Assembly (NCBI GenBank): GCA_036245805.1
Contig: BTRK01000006.1
Coordinates: 7,171,613 to 7,235,612 of the forward strand
Source: Pristionchus mayeri
Taxonomy: Eukaryota > Nematoda > Chromadorea > Rhabditida > Neodiplogasteridae
Length of the DNA stretch: 64,000 nt
Reading direction: 5' to 3'
The notes under the pieces were generated by a model. The model saw nothing but the letters and a program-made list of their open reading frames with translations, ran no database searches and had not been told where the DNA came from. Of this stretch, positions 22,306 through 34,945 are shown piece by piece (positions within the stretch are counted from its first letter, which is position 1; each line of letters starts with the position of its first letter). Made by a program: the position numbers and the translations under genes.

Positions 22306-23556
22306 TTGCGACAATTAAAAATTTTTGTTCTCGTATTTCGCTGAAACTAGTCGGACTAGGCATTGTGAGGACAAGGGTAACGTATTTCCACTTCATTTTG
22401 TGAAATTTGCATGTTGGGCGGAGTTGTGACCTACAACTTTGAAGGGCTGTATCTCAAAAAGTCCTTGAGCTAGATCGAAGATTTTTTTTGTAAAATACGC
22501 GAAATGAACTCCTTTACAATCTGGAAAACTTTATTTGCATGCATACGGGCCATCTTCACCTTCGTATGTCAAAATAACTGATTTTTTTCTTCGGATCTCG
22601 AATTTTTTCAATTGACTATACAAATGTTATTGCAGATTCAGATTCCCCATGGTCGATTTAGTATAGCGTGATAGTTCATTGGTCATAACACTGTCCTCCT
22701 CATACCGCTACTCAGTAGGGAGAATGCGGACGTCCCAATTTTTAAAAGAAACACGTTTCATCGAAAATCTCGCCATAAATTCATTCAAATTAGACAAGTG
22801 AGACCATCATTAGATAGCTTTCGAAGAGATCTACCAAAGTTACTAAGAGGTCCAAATCTTAAAAGTGACCCGTTTCAGAGTTATCGCGAAAAAAATCATC
22901 AAAAGCAGCATGATGTGACAAACTGTGAGTGGAGCAGTCTAACATTGATCGTTTATCATTACTGTCGTTTTTTCGCGATAACTCTGAAACGGGTCACTTT
23001 TAAGATTTGGACCTCTTAGTAACTTTGGTAGATCTCTTCGAAAGCTATCTAATAATGGTCTCACTTGCCTAATTTGCATGAATCTAGGGCGAGATATTCG
23101 ATGAAACGTGTTTCTTTTAAAAATTGGGACGTCCGCATTCTCCCTACTGAGTAGCGGTATGAGGAGGACAGTGTTATGACCAATGAACTATCACGCTATA
23201 CTAAATCGACCATGGGGAATCTGAATCTGCAATAACATTTGTATAGCCAATTGAAAAAATTCGAGATCCGAAGAAAAAAATCAGTTATTTTGACATACGA
23301 AGGTGAAGATGGCCCGTATGCATGCAAATAAAGTTTTCCAGATTGTAGAGGAGTTCATTTCGCGTATTTTATAAAAAAAATCTTCGATCTAGCTCAAGGA
23401 CTTTTTGAGATACAGTTCTTCAAAGTTGTAGGTCACAACTCCGCCCAACATGCAAATTTCACAAAATGAAGTGGAAATACGTTACCCTCGCCCTCGCAAT
23501 GCCTAGTCCGACTAGTTTCAGCGAAATACGAGAACAAAAATTTTTAATTGTCGCAA
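22306..23556. mobile_element. foldback element FB2
   Basis: A near-perfect palindrome of 1251 bp: the outer ends TTGCGACAATTAAAAATTTT and its reverse complement, and the inner ends around GAGTTATCGCGAAAAAA near 22880 and 22970. The unpaired centre is only about 70 bp (roughly 22895-22965). No coding capacity. TTAA occurs 9 bp inside both ends but no clear target duplication is visible. Confidence 0.85.
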
Positions 23557-23749
23557 AAGGGTCTCATTTTCCTACGTTTTTATTGTCGCATTCCTTCATT
23601 GCAAGATTCTGGTTTCTTGGGGAATTTGAAATCAAACATTGGCATTGTAGCAGATCGACCTCGCTCGATAGTAGATCACTATGATGGTGGATGAGGCAGA
23701 TCAATAAAGATACTAATTTGGTTCGATGGCTGGAGGTTAGAGACTGATT

Positions 23750-24590
23750 AGGCGCCCAAGCGCGCACGCAACATCGTATGAACGCTGCACTATGTCGGAA
23801 AAGGAAGATCACAGACATAGTCGCACTGGTCGAAATTTCGGCCATTGTCAGGAATGCTTTGGTTTTCTCACATAGTGCGTTTAATTATTTCGCTAATACT
23901 GTTATGCTATGGTCGGCATGTTCTGGAACTTTATCCACTGATTGCACTCACCCCATTCTCCGCGGGTTAGTGGAAGAGTGCCATTTAGAGCTATTCAATT
24001 TGCATCATCTACATATAGCATCTCCGCAATTTCGAGCATCACTTCGTACGGCACCTCACAATTGTCAGTTTCATTATTGATTCTGAAAGGACGATTATTT
24101 TGGTAAAGGTACGATACGTCAATTAAACAATTTACAATATGGACTGCGAAAAAAGTCAAATTTAGGCATCACATAATTCCCACTAGGAGCAACATGGTTT
24201 CACGATTTCTACTTGATCAGTCAGATCTCGGTTTGTTGATTTTGATCGATCAAGTAAAAATTCCGTATACGAACGATGTGATTGATCGAGCCGAGAGCGC
24301 AAAAAGTTTGACTGTAAAACCTTGCTGGATGTGTTCAAAACAAATCGCATACCAACAATAAACAGCATTCTTAGATTTCTCACCTGTATGGTTACTATCT
24401 ACAATATTGTTTTATCACCGTAAATACATTTAAAATCCTTATCGATTATTCTAATAAAGAATCATTTCCCAATTAAAAAAAAACATAACTTCACCATTTA
24501 CGTCTTTACGCCGCACTACGATGCCCATGAATGACGTCAATGAAGTCTCTGCCCTGCATTTCTGCTTTAATCACGTTCGACCGCTAGCCA
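23750..24590. repeat. direct segmental duplication, copy 2
   Basis: Homologous to 20400-21290. This copy keeps the CEVPYEVMLEIAEMLY reading on the - strand without the immediate stop seen in copy 1. It is separated from copy 1 by the hAT MITE, repeat C and FB2. Confidence 0.75.
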
Positions 24591-24660
24591 GAAATGCGCT
24601 TCACATCAACATTATAAGAATCTGGATGGGAGTCCAGTCAATTTTGTTGTCGATTCCCGC
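24590..24660 (+). repeat. dispersed repeat E, copy 1
   Basis: Contains GCGCTTCACATCAACATTAT then AAGAATCTGGATGGGAGTCC; similar blocks recur at about 29875, 30030 and 30485. Confidence 0.5.
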
Positions 24661-24694
24661 TGTTAAAAAATTACTCTCTCTTGAACGTCTCTGA

Positions 24695-25098
24695 CACAGC
24701 GTGTCAGAGTGAATCGAAAACCTCATTTGCGTAGCGGAGCCTCTCCACTTCCTCTTTCACGTTAATACCTTTATTTCACCTTCCATTCGTTCCACGGATC
24801 GGTCTCTTGCAAGAAATCAATGGGATAATGAAGTGATAGTTTTAACACATAACTCAAATAACATATTTTACCTGAACAACATTCGAAACACCTTTCGTTC
24901 GAGTAAGTTTCATTACTAATTTCGATCATTTTTGGTCACAAAAATGATTTTTCGGGCTAGCTTTCGCTCAGCATCGATTCAAAGACGACACTATGAACAA
25001 AAATTTCGAGTTCGACCGCTCAAAATGACAAATGGTTCGAATCACTCGCTCCCTTCCTCCACGCAAATGAAGTTTTTGATTCACTCTGACACGCTGTG
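24695..25098. mobile_element. TIR element flanked by TCTGA
   Basis: The left end CACAGCGTGTCAGAGTGAAT is matched by the right end ATTCACTCTGACACGCTGTG, and both are flanked by TCTGA (24690-24694 and 25099-25103). The termini are partly self-complementary (TGACAC and GTGTCA), so the exact end could shift a few bases. 404 bp, non-coding; superfamily not assigned. Confidence 0.75.
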
Positions 25099-25103
25099 TC
25101 TGA

Positions 25104-26788
25104 ATCATCAGTGATGATTCATCATGCGCCTATTCGAACCAATTTTCTCGTCGTCATTTATGGTAGTCCTTGTCTCCTCTAATTTGCCCGATCTCTCACT
25201 CTGTCTGATCGATGAGAATTGATGTGAAATTAGGAGAGTCAAGTGTCGAATTGGCAATACTATCGAGAACAGAATCCCTATCTCCGTCTCTCCCTCTGAG
25301 TGGATGGCGAGATAGTGTATCGAACAAATATCAAGTCCAACCTGTCCGTCGTTTCTCCACTCGCTCACGCATCGATCAAACTTACCTATAGTTTTGTCGT
25401 GCAACCGCACTTGGTGGTTCAATCGGCCGCAGCTGCAAGGAATAATCAAATTAAAGCGATTTCCAATTGGGATGAAAGTCAGCGCATAAGTAGCGCAGAG
25501 CCTTACCTTGCTTCACTTTCAGAACAATGCGAGGCCATTTTGAAAGTAGGGTGATTCCGGTTTTAGAGATGCATCAAAATAGCGTGCTTATTTGCTAGAG
25601 CAATTTCATGACTGCAGATCCTCTAAAACAATTCAACATTTTCCTCCGACTGGAATTACCAATCGCTGCTGCTCTGTTAGGGTTAAAGGAGGAGCAAAGG
25701 CAAAATTCAATTTTTGAAGCTTTCATATGCACTGCCTAGATCTCCCCAACGAACGAATGATACATGTATGTATACAACGTTTGGCAACACACTATTGGAC
25801 ATAGTACTATAGAATCCCCAGTTACCGTACCTCATCCTTCTCCTCCTCGTTAATATCAGCCTCTGAGGGCAAAAACATTAATCGATATTCCTTGCTCTCG
25901 AGAAATCAATGATCCTCAGAAACTAACCTGCGCCTGGAAATAATCATTACAAAATGACTTTTCTATAGTTTTCTCGCTTGTGGTTCAGTTGTGTTCAGGA
26001 CTGCTTTGACATTGTTTGACTGACATTAGTTGCACATAAATAATGTGTTTTATGTGAATCAATTCCACTTCGTTCCGAAGTAAAACATATTTTTCGAAAA
26101 AGTGACTAATTGACCGGTTTTTGAGTTGTGTGTTCACGCTGCCGCTTTTAAGCCGCTTTTAAAAACAAAACGAATGTTGTACAATCGCTATATTTTTGTG
26201 AAGTCAGTAAGTGAGGGTCAATGTTTCCGATAAACACTTGAAAACGGAATTTCAGACTCACTCCAAGAGCGAATGTAGTCAAAATTAGCGAAACTGGCCA
26301 TCAAATTTCGATTTTGCGATTATCCCAAGTGGGGCTTTTGAATGGAATATAAAATCTCCACAATTATCCAAATGATATGCTTCCACTTCTGATACATTTA
26401 AGACCATTAGCTCGTTCATCAGACATGCGCAGCTCCAAGAAACAAAATCCGCAATATGCAACAGCTCATAACTATGAAATTCCTGCCTATTTGGTCAGGC
26501 AGTTTCAAGGCTGATCCGATGCACGTCTATTATAAGAATGTCCATTCGAAATACTTTACGAAACTAGTGTTGTTCTGGCGCTATCATGATTGCGCAATGA
26601 GTACCATTCCATCAAATTGGCTTTGCCAATATTCAAATTTTTGGCATTTCGGTCCTTGACATTCCAGTAGAATCGATTGATCGCGTATCAGAATAGATGT
26701 GTTATGGAGAGCGCACATGTACTAATATCATGCAAAAAAAGAATGAGAGAATTGATAACGTTCGAAGCAAATAATAGTTCAAAAACTT
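25104..26788. other. no gene recognised apart from one exon-like fragment
   Basis: Mostly AT-rich unique sequence. The only supported item is the exon-like copy at 25831-25862. Confidence 0.4.
25831..25862 (-). pseudogene. duplicate of the acidic exon end at 13978
   Basis: On the - strand CCCTCAG precedes an open stretch reading ADINEEEKDE that ends at a GTACGGTAACTGG donor, matching ADINKDDKDE plus GTACGGTAACTGG at 13978. Only the last 32 nt of the exon are clearly conserved. Confidence 0.4.
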
Positions 26789-26849
26789 GGCGTGAAAATG
26801 GCGTGAAAATGGCGTGAAGATGGATCGAAACTTATGAATCAACCTAATA
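26789..26849. repeat. short tandem repeat next to a mariner-like end
   Basis: Three copies of GGCGTGAAAAT are followed by AACTTATGAATCAACCTAA and TA, which resembles a mariner right terminus. No matching left terminus was found upstream, so this is probably a solitary end. Confidence 0.4.
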
Positions 26850-26879
26850 TTAGGATTAAATAACACAACCAGCAGAATC

Positions 26880-27110
26880 CATTCAGATCGTCCATCAGAT
26901 CCTTCCGAAGAATTGGTGTGAACGACGCCAGCTGAATGAATGGAAATTATCGTTATTTCCATTTACTCATTGATATCATGTTAAAGCGACCCTAATTTGT
27001 TCAATTATTATATTTTTTTGTTGTAATGCGATTCGAAGATGAACTAGCAAGTGACTATTATTGGGCTAATAAGTTAAGTGCGCAACTTCAAAGCACAGGG
27101 CGAGAAAAAG
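26880..27110 (+). repeat. dispersed repeat, paired with 28370-28620
   Basis: Blocks AGCAGAATCCATTCAGATCG, GACGCCAGCTGAATGAATGG and AGCGACCCTAATTTGTTCAA recur in order at 28380-28530 as diverged versions. Confidence 0.45.
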
Positions 27111-29860
27111 CTAGATATGGCATCGTATAGTCATTCTTATAACACGCCTCTCACGAGAGAATCGGGACAAATCGGCCATTTCAATTGACATTAAAATTTT
27201 CGAGTTGCCTGTTTATTGCATTTCCATTCATAACATTGCGTCACTAGTCTAAATCTGAAATTTCACATTTTTTGTATGTGCCGCAGCTGCAGCAGAGTGC
27301 TGCAAAATTGTGGCAAAGCATCTTGATTTTTAATGGTTGTAGGGCAACCACCCAACAATGATATGGACATTGAATAGATTGAACAAGGCACGAAAAAGCC
27401 GTTAAATTCACTTCTCCAGAATTTTCACGTTTCGCAATCCACATATTGGTTTCGCGAACACCTTATATTCGGTCGGATCTCGGTGACCCGATGCGGTCGA
27501 GAGGTTGCGCTCTAACAACACAAATTATCCCGTCTCTTGCTCACTTATTTAGTTTGATGTCGAAGTACTCCCGTTGAGCAGTGAGGGCATAACTTATCTT
27601 TGCCTTAGCGATTAATCAATCATCTGAGATAGAAGTCAAAATATATTTTTAAAATCAAAATAGATTGGTAGATATTCGATAATCTGGAAAAAAATTTTTT
27701 TTTTTGCAACGAAAGGAACAGCGATTTAAAAAAAAAGGTTCCCAAGAAAAGAATCATGGACTCTCACAACGACTGTACTGCATGCGGAGCACTGTACGGT
27801 GGTTTTCGCTAAAATATCACTATTTGACTAATTCGCCTATATTTTTATGTAAATTGCATTAAACTGGATCGCACATTCCATGTTATCACAACAAAAAGAC
27901 ATTAAACTCAATAATAACGAAGAAAACCGATGCTAAGAAACGTGGTGTAATGCAGCGTGCATTTCGAAATTCCGCCTTTTCCGAATCCAACGGCCGTTTT
28001 CTCAATCAATGGTTTGAATGCCTACAGTATTTTTAATTTGCCTGCATTTTCATTGAACTTTAGAAATTAATTATGCAGCTGGTAGACATTTATTTAACTT
28101 GAAACCAAGTGATTTCTGATCGAAAGTGCGCTCTCTATAACCCCATGGTGCCAGTTTGTTGTCGGTGAGACTCGTGGGAACCCTTTTTGTAGTTAAGTTC
28201 ATTCAGCTGGTATATAGTCATTCGTGAAACTCCAAGTCAATGCGAACCAATTGAGCATGAGCAAAGCTTTTGAAAAGTAAATCAATTTTATCTCTCTTTT
28301 TCTAAATATCCTACGTCCATTACTGTCTACCGCATCACTGAGTGCATCCTTGACCAATGCAGCTGCGCTGAGCAGAATCTGATTCCATCTTCCACCACAA
28401 ACTGGATAGAAACGTTGTGATCGGCGCCAGCTGAAGGAATGGGAATTAACGATTGTATCTCTATTTCCGCTTTCTTATCGATTTGAAGTGACAGCGACCC
28501 TGATTTGATCGAATATTGTTATTTGTTTTGGTGAGAAATCGAGATGAGCATCAACTAGCGGCTCGTAAATTCCTAGATTATATGATCAGGACGAAACCCA
28601 AATGCACGTTTGGTGAGAAAAAAGTCCGTCTATTATTGCAGTTGTTACATTGTCTCGTAACGCTTACCATTCACGCATCATTTTTGTTGCGGCTGTATTG
28701 GAGTATCATTCCGAGCAGTTCGAGGTTTCATCCATTCTTCTCTCTGCCGATCAACCAAGCATCTTTTTCACTAGGGAGAGAGTGGCTTCACAAATGCTAC
28801 TTACTCGATCTGCACTGTTTGATACGATATGTGTATGTCTGCCCATTGAACAACAATTCGATTTTCTCCAATATTTGTGCATTACCTCATCACTCATTTA
28901 CTTCCTTAGGGTGATCACAAGTACATCTTCCGCTGTGTGATGAGGGCGTTCGCTGACGTATCCTTACCTGAACGAGTAGTCAAAACTATAGAAAACAATT
29001 GAATTCCTCGTCACAAAAGGAATTATCGATTGTTGTCTACAGTTACTTTTACACTAGCCTGATGTGGCATTTGATCTATTACTGTAATTTGATTATAAAT
29101 GAAAACGGATTCGAGCACCCATAAGTATTGGGCTGATAATCTAAAGACACAACCGCGATGCACGTTTCAACAAAATTACGCTTCATTCAGTATTGCATCA
29201 ATAATTCGTTTACTTATAAAGCACTCGCTTCAGCTCAGGCAACTGCTGAATGTGAGAAAATAACAGTTTCCTGTAAATATATTATTATAAATATTACTGA
29301 ACAGATCAGTTTCAACGGTAGCACAATTTCCTACCAATGATTGAGCGAAAACAATGCCAGTGAATCCGATAAATTACTGGTTTCCTCACATGAGAAAATT
29401 CAATTTCAAAAACTAAATTTTTGCCCAACTGTCACTCTTCGGTTTCACTGGCAGCATAAAACGGCAGCCAGAAGGAAATAATTGATTCGTCTTTCATATG
29501 CTCTCTAATAACGAAATCCCATCTCATCTGACTTGTTGAAAATGTAGAGTGCATCAGCTGGCATCTTCGATCTCTGATATCGCAAGACAACGAGAGTGAG
29601 TGAAAGCGAGAGAGGTCCTTATCTCATCCCACATACTCTCCATGTCAAAGTACATGTACAGGGACTTCAAAGAGTCCCAAAGCAGCCTACTCTATTAAAA
29701 ATCCATCAATCAAGCTAACAATATTAAACAATTTAAAAAATATAAATACATTTAAGAGTACGACTGCGAACCCAGCCAATATTAGCAAGTTCAATAATAA
29801 ACCAAATCGCACTAACTCGCATCCACAGTAAATGTAATCCACCTCTGCAATTACTTTCCA
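27111..29860. other. no gene recognised; includes a dispersed repeat copy at 28370-28620
   Basis: The 28370-28620 segment is the partner of 26880-27110 (GGCGCCAGCTGAAGGAATGG, then CAGCGACCCTGATTTGATCG). The long open frame near 28516-28914 has no recognised motif and is not supported as a gene. Confidence 0.4.
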
Positions 29861-29869
29861 CGACCAGCG

Positions 29870-30560
29870 AGAACCGTGCTTCGCATCTACATTGTAAGAA
29901 TCTCGTTTGAAATTCATTCAATGGAGTTGTGTCTGTCCATACTCTCTAAAAATAATATTCTCTTGAATTTCTGAGAATTCTCGATCCTATTACGCAACTT
30001 TTCCCTCGAACCTTTTCCACAAGAAACCAGCGAGAAATACGCTTTACAATTACGTTATAAGAATATAGATGAGAGTCGAGTCAAAGATGCCCACGTAGAA
30101 GTTGTATTCTCTAAAATATAACGTTTTCTTCCTTCTCTGATCATTCTTGATACTATTTTGCAACATTCCCTCGAACCTTTTGCATAAATAAAGGCATAAT
30201 GCGAGAGAAAAGGATATTATTCGTTTTCAGAATTTATTTTAGCTCACCCATCTCCTATCGCCTGAAGAACGATCATGAGTGAGGAAGACCGATATTATAT
30301 TTCCATCAGCCGGTCGATTGAGAGTGCCCTTAAGGGATTAATCGATCGATATTATTTAAACACAACAATATTGTAGTGATATACGGCATAACACCACCTT
30401 TTCCGTGCTCTAGTAGCACTATAAAGCCCATCAATCACATGTATTTAATGTATTTCACGGTTTCAACCATTTTCGGCCACCCGGGAGGAATACGCTTCAC
30501 ATCAGCATTCTAAGAGTGAGTTTGCTAATCCAGCCAGTGGTATTCACATTGAGTATTTCA
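29870..30560 (+). repeat. dispersed repeat E, three copies
   Basis: The block GCTTYRCATYWNCATTNTAAG occurs at about 29880, 30040 and 30490, each after a CCAGCGAGAA-like or equivalent lead and followed by a GAGTC/CCAGTC block. The first two are about 160 bp apart and also share AACCTTTTNCA, so they may be a local tandem duplication. Confidence 0.45.
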
Positions 30561-30589
30561 ACAAAAACTTTCAATCAATTGTCAGATCA

Positions 30590-30870
30590 ACTAGAGTTAT
30601 GTTTCGAGGATACCTCAAAAGTTCGGCGAGCTCTATTCACCCAATAGTTTATCGCTCGCTCGATCTAAAACAATGAATGTCCACATCGTTGAACCACTCA
30701 TGATTAAAGCAGCCAACCAGAAATTACGATGTTCATCTTTAGAATGGGTTATGGCGTCTCTCATCTCTATTCATTTCGCCTCGGCGATTCCAAAAGCGGA
30801 ATTTGCGCGTCCTCTGGAGGAGGAAATTGGGCGAATCCTGAAGAGAAATTCGATAATCGATAATGGTCGT
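30590..30870 (+). repeat. dispersed repeat B, copy 3
   Basis: Contains GTTTCGAGGATACCTCAAAA, CTATTCACCCAAT and TAGAATGGGTTATGGCGTCT, the core blocks of repeat B in order. Confidence 0.55.
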
Positions 30871-31878
30871 TAATTTGTAACCATAACAACAATAATCTAA
30901 TCGACATGTTCTCTTCGTCCAATAACCATGCGAAAAGAGCTCATCTCAAGCAAGCAGATATTGTGTATTGCCACATTTTCACCACGAGTACGCTCACTTC
31001 GATGGTTTTTTCCCTCCGTGAGAATGGACTATGTAATATCTCCCATTTATTTAGACAGCGAGAAGCTTGCGCAGCATTGTATGTTTGTTGCACTATCACC
31101 TTAGATGACATACTTTATTGCCCTGTTTTCCTGGAAATTCAATATAATACATCGCAGTTCACGCTGCTCGACCAGCGCGATCCCGGTGAGATGCAAGGAT
31201 GCCTCAGAATAGCATTCATCTTATATCACTCAATCGGTCCACCAGGTATGTTGCAAATAAACAATGAACAATATTAGCTGCTCCATAAAATATGCCAGAT
31301 CATAAAATATTATTCTTAGATCAAGATCATCCCCCCCTCAATAGCATATTCTCTTTCACTTTGTCTAGTTTGACATAATCGATATTTTAGAAATGCCCTA
31401 CAAGCTTACTTCAAAGACTACATTTTTAGAGTTGGTATTTATTTTAGACATAATTGCAAGCATTGACTGAGTAAACAACAATTCTAGGAATAATATGAAA
31501 CTGTTGAAACCCACAAACGCATTATTTCGTAAAATGTTGAGACTCGAGTATTTTTAAAACATCGATGAAACCGACGTAAAGAAGGCAATATATATTATTT
31601 TTTAATTCAGAAATTCGTGCTAATACTGTTCTTGCTCTTTCACCAACCCCACTCATGCCGGGATTCGAATGCTCGCTTCCTTCAAGGTAGCGGGATACTA
31701 GGGATCCCTCGGCAGAACAATGGGGAGTGCCCTGCAAGCATGAATATTCGGTAATTGAGAACATATATCTAGAATTCAGCGATCTGTCTGGCAAAATTAT
31801 AACAACTTTTCCATTCTGCGATTTAGATAGACATTCTGCCACTAGCTAGTAAGAAATTCGTTTCACAACTACGTTATA

Positions 31879-33125
31879 TCAGGTTGGCCGGAAAGTCTTT
31901 GTCACTGGTTTTGTTTTTCTATTGCTCGTCGCAGATCGACTTTTTTCCTCGTGTCTAGTGAATAACAAGCAGTGAAGGACCTTTATGGTAATTAACTCCC
32001 AATTTCCTTCCCATCAGTAAGGCTCAAGCAGATGCACAATATATGTCCCAAGTGCCATCCACTTCCGTCATGTTATGCTTTGCATCTCTATATCTCACAC
32101 CACTATGAATGATTGGGAGACCCTACTGAAGAATATTTATGATGTTATCTCTATAAAACCATAAGGAATTGGCTACATTGCTTCGAAGAAGACGACTTTT
32201 CCCTCAATGATCAGGATCGTTCTGGAAGACCTGGTGAGTTGGATTTGGAAACGTTGAAGAAAGTTGTGGAAACAGACCCATTTCAAACTGTCTGTGAAAT
32301 GGTCATCACACTTCGAGCAAACCATAGCACTGTCAAAGAAAGCTTGAGATCCCTTGGAATGTGGAAATTTACCGGTCAATTCATATCCCATGATCAGTGC
32401 CAAGCCAGCGGTGACCGTCGAGTCGATGATTTCATTACTCTCGTCATTATCCGAGGCAGGGATCGATGGCTGGAACGGCTCATAACTGGGTATGAGAAAT
32501 GAGTCCTCTACGATAACAACCGCATGAAAGCCCAGCGGGTTGGAGAAGGAGGGGGTGTTTTCTCCACAGGGTGTTTTCAAACTTGACTTGCACCCCTAGA
32601 AAACACGCTGTTAATGTGATTGGGAGTGGATGTCGTGATCTACTCGAAGCTACCACCTGAGGGCATGTTAATCACCGGGGCCAAGTACGTCACACACCTA
32701 CAACATTTGAAGTAGGAAGTCGATCGTTCCAGGCTGAAGGACAATAAAGTGTACAATCAACAAAATGACCCCTGTCCCCAGGTCCCAAATCAAGTCGAGC
32801 AGGAATTGGCTGGATATGGATGGATGGTTCTCCCTCACCCCACGTATTCTCCTGACATGACATCGTCCGATTAATGGCTTTTCGCAGACCTGGCCAATGC
32901 CGTTCGAGGTAGGGCCTTCAATTCCTGTGGAAGTCTCGAGGTTGAACTCGAGCAATTCTTTGCATCGCTCCTAGCTGGGTACTACAGGGAGGGGACCCAC
33001 AAATTGAATGCACATAGGACACATATTGTCAATAATGATGGTACGTATAATTGACATCGTGCTACTGCTTTTTCAAAGAAATAAAGTTTTGAAAAAGTGA
33101 CAAAGACTTTCCGGCCAACCTAATA
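31879..33125. mobile_element. mariner relic, second family (M5)
   Basis: TIRs TCAGGTTGGCCGGAAAGTCT and (right end) AGACTTTCCGGCCAACCTAA are flanked by TA. The inverse copy of the surrounding segment (near 46827-46835) lacks the element and has a single TA, an empty-site comparison that fixes the insertion. 1247 bp, normal for mariner. Confidence 0.93.
32150..33055 (+). pseudogene. degenerate mariner transposase
   Basis: Recognisable pieces in order: DRSGRPGELDLETLKKVVET (linker after the HTH), ITLRANHSTVKESLRSLGM, a region ending DRWLERLITGYEK where the usual GDEKW Asp is replaced by Tyr, VLYDNNRMK, and near the end YSPDMTSSD, the third catalytic Asp region. The frame shifts several times and carries stops, so no protein can be made. 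It belongs to a different mariner family from M1-M4 by TIR and sequence. Confidence 0.85.
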
Positions 33126-33850
33126 TGAATCTGATTACGAATAGTCTCAATAATATTACGGTCGACTGTTTAAAGAAAATTAAACAATCAAAATAATCAC
33201 ACTCAAAAAGCTAATTTAATGTACGTTGGTTGGCATGCTTAGTTGACTCACCGCATCTTCAGGTAAATTGATTCAGGTAATTAACGTCGGGAGCCTTGCG
33301 CTACATTTCCTTTTATTCTACAGGACATCATGACTAATTCGTGATTTAAGTTCGAAATTTCGACATAATTGAATTGAGCGCATTAGGATTAGCCTTTGCA
33401 TAGCTGTGACACCGAGAGCTCACAAGCATCTCTCACATCATCAGACCGATAGAGAAAGCACGTTTATTGAAGATAGTTCGGGCCCGAAGATTTTTGAAGA
33501 TAGTTTGAAGATAGTTCGAACTTCGGGGCCCCACTTACGGTATTGAATATAGTACTACAGAAGACAGTGTTATCTAGAATTTGTTTTGCTTCTTGCCACG
33601 GCGGGTAGAATTTTGAGTGACACCCCGACCGCTTGGCAAAAATGGCACGCAGTTAGGTGCTTCCCGATACTCAGTTTTAATTCAAACCGTCAATACTTGC
33701 CTTAAGGTTCAAAATTTGAATGCCTGATATTTGTATTCCGGGGTTTTTGGGCTATTTTTTGAAGGTAAAGTTCAATTTTATGATTTTTTCGGACTATTGT
33801 GCATTCCTCCCGACATGCAGGTTAACTCTCAATTTATTGCTTTGTTTCTA

Positions 33851-34943
33851 TTGGGGTGTCCGGAAAGTTCGTATAATGCTTCGGAAAAAAGTCAGTTCGC
33901 GTTCAAATGCAGTGATTGTGCAATCTGTTTGTCAACAATGTATTGCATCATTCTGACGTTGAGTAGTGAGAGGATTTAATCAGTCTCCTAGTTGCTACAT
34001 TGATTCTTGTGATGGACTCCCATCTCTACCTCCGAGCAATTTTACTTCATTACTACCGTCTTGGCCGATCCGTGAAGGAGGCCCACTCTGCCCTGGCCCA
34101 GTCTGAAGGAGCTGACGCCCCCTCCATACCCTTCTGCTATAAGTGGTTCTCCCGCTTCAAGAAAGGGGAGTTTGGTCTCGATGATCAACCCCGCTCTGGA
34201 CGCCCTCCCTCCCTCGATCAGCCTCTCGTTCTCCGCACACTGAAGCGCAAGCCCATGGCCAGTGTGCGTGAGTTGTAGATCCAATCTTCGATGGGTCAAT
34301 TCCATCATCGCTACAGATGAGAAGTGGATCACGTACGATAACCCTGTGAGGAGACTGCAATGGGTGGATGCAGATGAGAAGCCCACGCCCGTCCCGAAGA
34401 AGGAAGAGCACGGAAAGAAGGAACTCCTCTGCTTCTTCTTCTCAGTGCTCGGTCCCATCTACTGGGAGATCCTCGCCCCTGGCACCAGCATCAATGCCGA
34501 CCTCTTCTCTGAACAACTGGAAGATGTCGCGATCAGAGTCCCTCCCAGACTCCTGAACCAGGGCAAAATTCTTCATCTGATGGACAATGCTCGCCCACAT
34601 CGAGCGAAGATGACCCAGAAGAAAATGGACGAGCTGAAAATCGAGAGGATTCCCCATCCACCGTATTCCCCGGATCTCTCCCCATGCGACTACCACTGCT
34701 TCCGCTCTCTCTCTGACTTCTGCAAAGGAAAGAAGTTCAAGAATCGAGATGAAGTTGTGAGGGCTTTCGTGAACTGGGCGGTCTCGAAGAAACCCGCATT
34801 CTGGAAGAGAGGAATCGAGACCCTGCCCAATCGCTGGAGGGAGGTAGTGAGAAAGAAGGGGGCATACATTGGTCATTGAGAATTGTAAAGCATTGAATAA
34901 AAAATAAAAACAAAAAATTATACGAACTTTCCGGACACCACAA
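33851..34943 (+). mobile_element. mariner copy M1 (internally deleted)
   Basis: Left TIR TTGGGGTGTCCGGAAAGTTC and right TIR GAACTTTCCGGACACCACAA with TA flanks. Against M3 and M4 it lacks about 149 bp in the DNA-binding region. Its right junction (TA then CATTTGGTGT) is identical to that of M3, showing that M1 and M3 were copied together with the adjacent S2 segment. Confidence 0.92.
34012..34879 (+). pseudogene. mariner transposase M1, deleted but Asp retained
   Basis: The N-terminal HTH part (YKWFSRFKKGEFGLDDQPRS) reads to a TAG created at the 149-bp deletion near 34276. The C-terminal catalytic part continues in another frame with ATDEKWITYDN, LMDNARPH and SPDLSPCDYH, so all three catalytic Asp of the DD34D triad are encoded. 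The deletion removes the end of the DNA-binding domain and the linker. Confidence 0.9.
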
Positions 34944-34945
34944 TA

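Larger units (their letters stand above)
31490..33597. repeat. inverted-duplicate segment S1, left copy
   Basis: From GAAACTGTTGAAACCCAC to CTAGAATTTGTTTTGCTTC the sequence is the reverse complement of 46377-47130, apart from the mariner relic inserted at 31879-33125. A shorter third copy of its first part lies at 48595-48815. The segment includes repeat G. Confidence 0.85.

Noticed and set aside
31655..31720. B-box-like GGATTCGAATGC in repeat G, possible tRNA-derived SINE
   Set aside because: No matching A-box at the right distance and no T-stem pairing.
34042..34458. Long antisense open frames within mariner copies (also 52682-53247, 59355-59805)
   Set aside because: They mirror the transposase on the other strand and recur only because the DNA copies are nearly identical.
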